From Candidatus Binatia bacterium (lineage in GTDB: Bacteria > Desulfobacterota > Binatia > HRBIN30), in contig JAKLJW010000009.1 in assembly GCA_023150935.1 (NCBI GenBank), forward strand, positions 1 to 64,000: 64,000 nt of DNA, read 5' to 3'. The notes beneath the pieces are model-generated. The model had not been told where the DNA came from. It was given only the letters and a program-made list of their open reading frames with translations, and made no database searches. A program made the translations under genes and the position numbers. Below, piece by piece: positions 62,285 through 64,000 of this stretch. Position 1 is the stretch's first letter. The number at the start of each line of letters is the position of its first letter.

Positions 62285-64000
62285 TTACTGTCGGCGTTCG
62301 CCGGCGTTCACCGTCACCCGGAACACACCCGTGTCGGAGCCACTGGCACTCTGTATCCGCATCAGCAGACCCAGGTCCGACCCGAAGCTGTACATCAACT
62401 CGGCGCTATCGGCGAAGCCGCCACCTTCACCCGCGGGAAACGCACCGAACGAATCCGTGAGGCGGACATCGAGAGGGAATTCCGCGGATGCGTTTCCCAG
62501 GACACCATTCGACAAGAACGTCACCAGCCCGGTCGGTGCCCGGGCGAAAAACCATTGCGCCTGCAAGCCGTCTGCCGCCGCACAATCGCCGCCACTCAAC
62601 ACGCCCGCGGTCGACGTCCCGAATCCCACGAGTGTCGACCCGCAACGCGCAACATCGAGCACATACGGTCCGCCCGTCCCCGCGGTGGCGCCAGCCACGA
62701 TGAGGCCAGAGCGTCCGGGGAGTAGGGGCAACTCGAACACGCCGGTCGCACACTGATCAACCGGCACCTGCATTCCCGAGGTGAGCAGCGCGGCGGCGCA
62801 GGTGCCTTCGGGCACCCGCACACTGAGCACGTCGGGTCGCTGTGGGTCGGCCGGGCCATCGAAACGGTAAACGTCGTACCTGCGCCCGTTCGGCAAAGTG
62901 CAGTCGGCGGCGGTAAGAGACCCGTTCACCGCCCCGGTATTCCCGACCGCCAGCGGGCAGCTCCTCACGCCGACACTGTACGCCACCGGCGATGACAGCG
63001 ACGGAGCATCCTGCGCCGTCGACGCCGACGCCTCTACAAAGTACGTTCCGGTGCTAGCCATAACCCGACCCACGAATGCATTCGCACTGCCGGGCGCAAA
63101 CGGGTCGTTGTCGTTCTGCATTACTGCGCCATCCGGTCCGACAATTCGCACGAAAGCGTCAAAGGTATTTCCCGTCACGCTGGCCGCCGCGAAATTACCT
63201 GAAGTACCTTCGAACGCGTACGATGCCACCGGGACTCCACCGGAACCGCGGCAAGAGAACGCATCGAAGCTGGCCGACCGCGCCGCGCCGTTCAGCGTCA
63301 GAGTCCCCCGGCTCGTACACCGCTGCGTGAAGAGCGTGTAGGACACTTCTTCTCCCTCGTCCCCGTCTTCCGGCGGGAAAAGAGGAGCGGCATTTGCCAC
63401 GATCAGCAGGTAGGTCCCGGGATGGACAATGGTTGCGGCCAGTTGGGCCGAAGAGCCACCCAATTCGCCGCTGTCGTCGTCCGTCGCCAGCAACATTTTC
63501 GGTACGCAACCCGCGCCGGCACGGCTGCAGTCGACCGGACCGAGGAGGAACAGATAGGGGTCATCGTCAGAGTCCAGCATGAAACTCACGACATCCCCGG
63601 CGCTGGCGTCGAATGTGTACACATCGGACGGACTGCCGGGCTCCGGAGCGTCGACGTCCGAGGCCGGCGGCCTGAGCGGCGCCGCACAACTCGAGCTGTT
63701 CGGACCCGAAATCGCACCGAACAGCTTGCCGGAGACCTGCGCCCGCGTCACATCCCCGAGGGCCGGCAGGGCCTTGGTGCGACACTGGGGCTGCGTGACC
63801 GGCGCGATGCGATACTTGCCCAGGCCGCCCAGTCCAGACACTATCACCGTGTATCGACCGGGCTGCAAAGCCAGAAACCGGGCGTCTTCGTTGAGATCGT
63901 CCTCTCCGATCACCAGGTTGTCGGCGGCGGCGTAAAGCAACTCGTACCCGTCCGGTCCGATGACCGCGAATTCCGGGTCCACGTCGCCGCTTATAACCGT
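62285..64000 (-). CDS. secreted protein with PPC-like repeats (5' end outside window)
   Basis: The frame is open to the window edge, so the N-terminus is missing; 571 residues are visible. It holds several repeats of the bacterial pre-peptidase C-terminal (PPC) kind: VDPEFAVIGPDGYELLYAAAD, GRYTVIVSGL, DVYTFDASAGDVVSFMLDSD, GTYLLIVANA, DAFVRIVGPDGAVMQ, GTYFVEASAST. Cysteines recur in each unit. These domains are often attached to secreted proteases or adhesins; no protease domain is visible here. An 81-bp gap separates it from the lipoprotein gene. Confidence 0.8.
   Translation of the reverse strand, partial: TVISGDVDPEFAVIGPDGYELLYAAADNLVIGEDDLNEDARFLALQPGRYTVIVSGLGGLGKYRIAPVTQPQCRTKALPALGDVTRAQVSGKLFGAISGPNSSSCAAPLRPPASDVDAPEPGSPSDVYTFDASAGDVVSFMLDSDDDPYLFLLGPVDCSRAGAGCVPKMLLATDDDSGELGGSSAQLAATIVHPGTYLLIVANAAPLFPPEDGDEGEEVSYTLFTQRCTSRGTLTLNGAARSASFDAFSCRGSGGVPVASYAFEGTSGNFAAASVTGNTFDAFVRIVGPDGAVMQNDNDPFAPGSANAFVGRVMASTGTYFVEASASTAQDAPSLSSPVAYSVGVRSCPLAVGNTGAVNGSLTAADCTLPNGRRYDVYRFDGPADPQRPDVLSVRVPEGTCAAALLTSGMQVPVDQCATGVFELPLLPGRSGLIVAGATAGTGGPYVLDVARCGSTLVGFGTSTAGVLSGGDCAAADGLQAQWFFARAPTGLVTFLSNGVLGNASAEFPLDVRLTDSFGAFPAGEGGGFADSAELMYSFGSDLGLLMRIQSASGSDTGVFRVTVNAGERRQ

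Overview
This 64 kb window is high-GC bacterial chromosome that is almost entirely coding. A type IV pilus secretin operon, several lipoproteins, a C-terminal-Phe outer-membrane barrel and a sigma-32 gene point to a diderm (Gram-negative-type) bacterium. Gene order (pilMNOPQ-aroK-aroB) and protein style (long Thr-Pro linkers, calcium-type DxDxDG repeats, Cys-rich secreted proteins) resemble Deltaproteobacteria-like or Binatota-like lineages. That placement is an impression from family style only. No phage, insertion sequence or CRISPR array was seen.

Region 0.1-15.8 kb (minus strand): a tightly coupled operon read right to left as pilM-pilN-pilO-pilP-pilQ-aroK-aroB, then a small lipoprotein, a giant 2433-residue Ig-like/Thr-Pro surface lipoprotein, aroQ and finally tRNA-His. 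The four pil junctions and aroK/aroB overlap by 4 bp. Region 16-23.3 kb: rRNA methyltransferase (RlmE), small secreted protein, PgeF, MmgE/PrpD, Nudix, low-molecular-weight phosphatase, SDR, thrombospondin-type-3 protein, Ssb. Region 23.4-28 kb: a ribulokinase and a fucose/arabinose-isomerase-like protein, divergent from a fungal-type ilvC.

Region 28-34.5 kb (minus): rpoZ, dnaJ, cbpM-like gene and rpoH form a heat-shock cluster followed by a TPP enzyme, a CinA-type protein, a small membrane protein and engB. Region 34.6-39.2 kb (plus): a hypothetical, a Nudix, a TtuB-like sulfur carrier, a TtuA-like tRNA thiolase, TrmI and a formyl-THF cyclo-ligase homologue. The sulfur carrier, thiolase and TrmI together make a tRNA T-loop modification cassette.

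Region 40-52.3 kb is the most unusual part. A small XRE regulator and a hairpin are followed on the minus strand by four tandem paralogous secreted Cys-containing proteins, then three tandem paralogous proteins built as signal peptide, dockerin-like calcium repeats, a long mucin-like Thr/Pro/Ser linker and a conserved globular domain. A four-cysteine mini-motif seen in all four secreted paralogues also occurs in the giant lipoprotein and its neighbour at 1-9 kb, so the two loci probably belong to one extracellular system. Region 52.5-58.5 kb is housekeeping and metabolism: PPOX protein, alpha/beta hydrolase, UspA, HolA, two zinc alcohol dehydrogenases. Region 58.5-64 kb (minus): a small Ala-rich lipoprotein, then a putative operon of PPC-repeat protein, lipoprotein, TPR/beta-barrel outer-membrane protein and FecR-domain protein. 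The PPC gene runs off the window.
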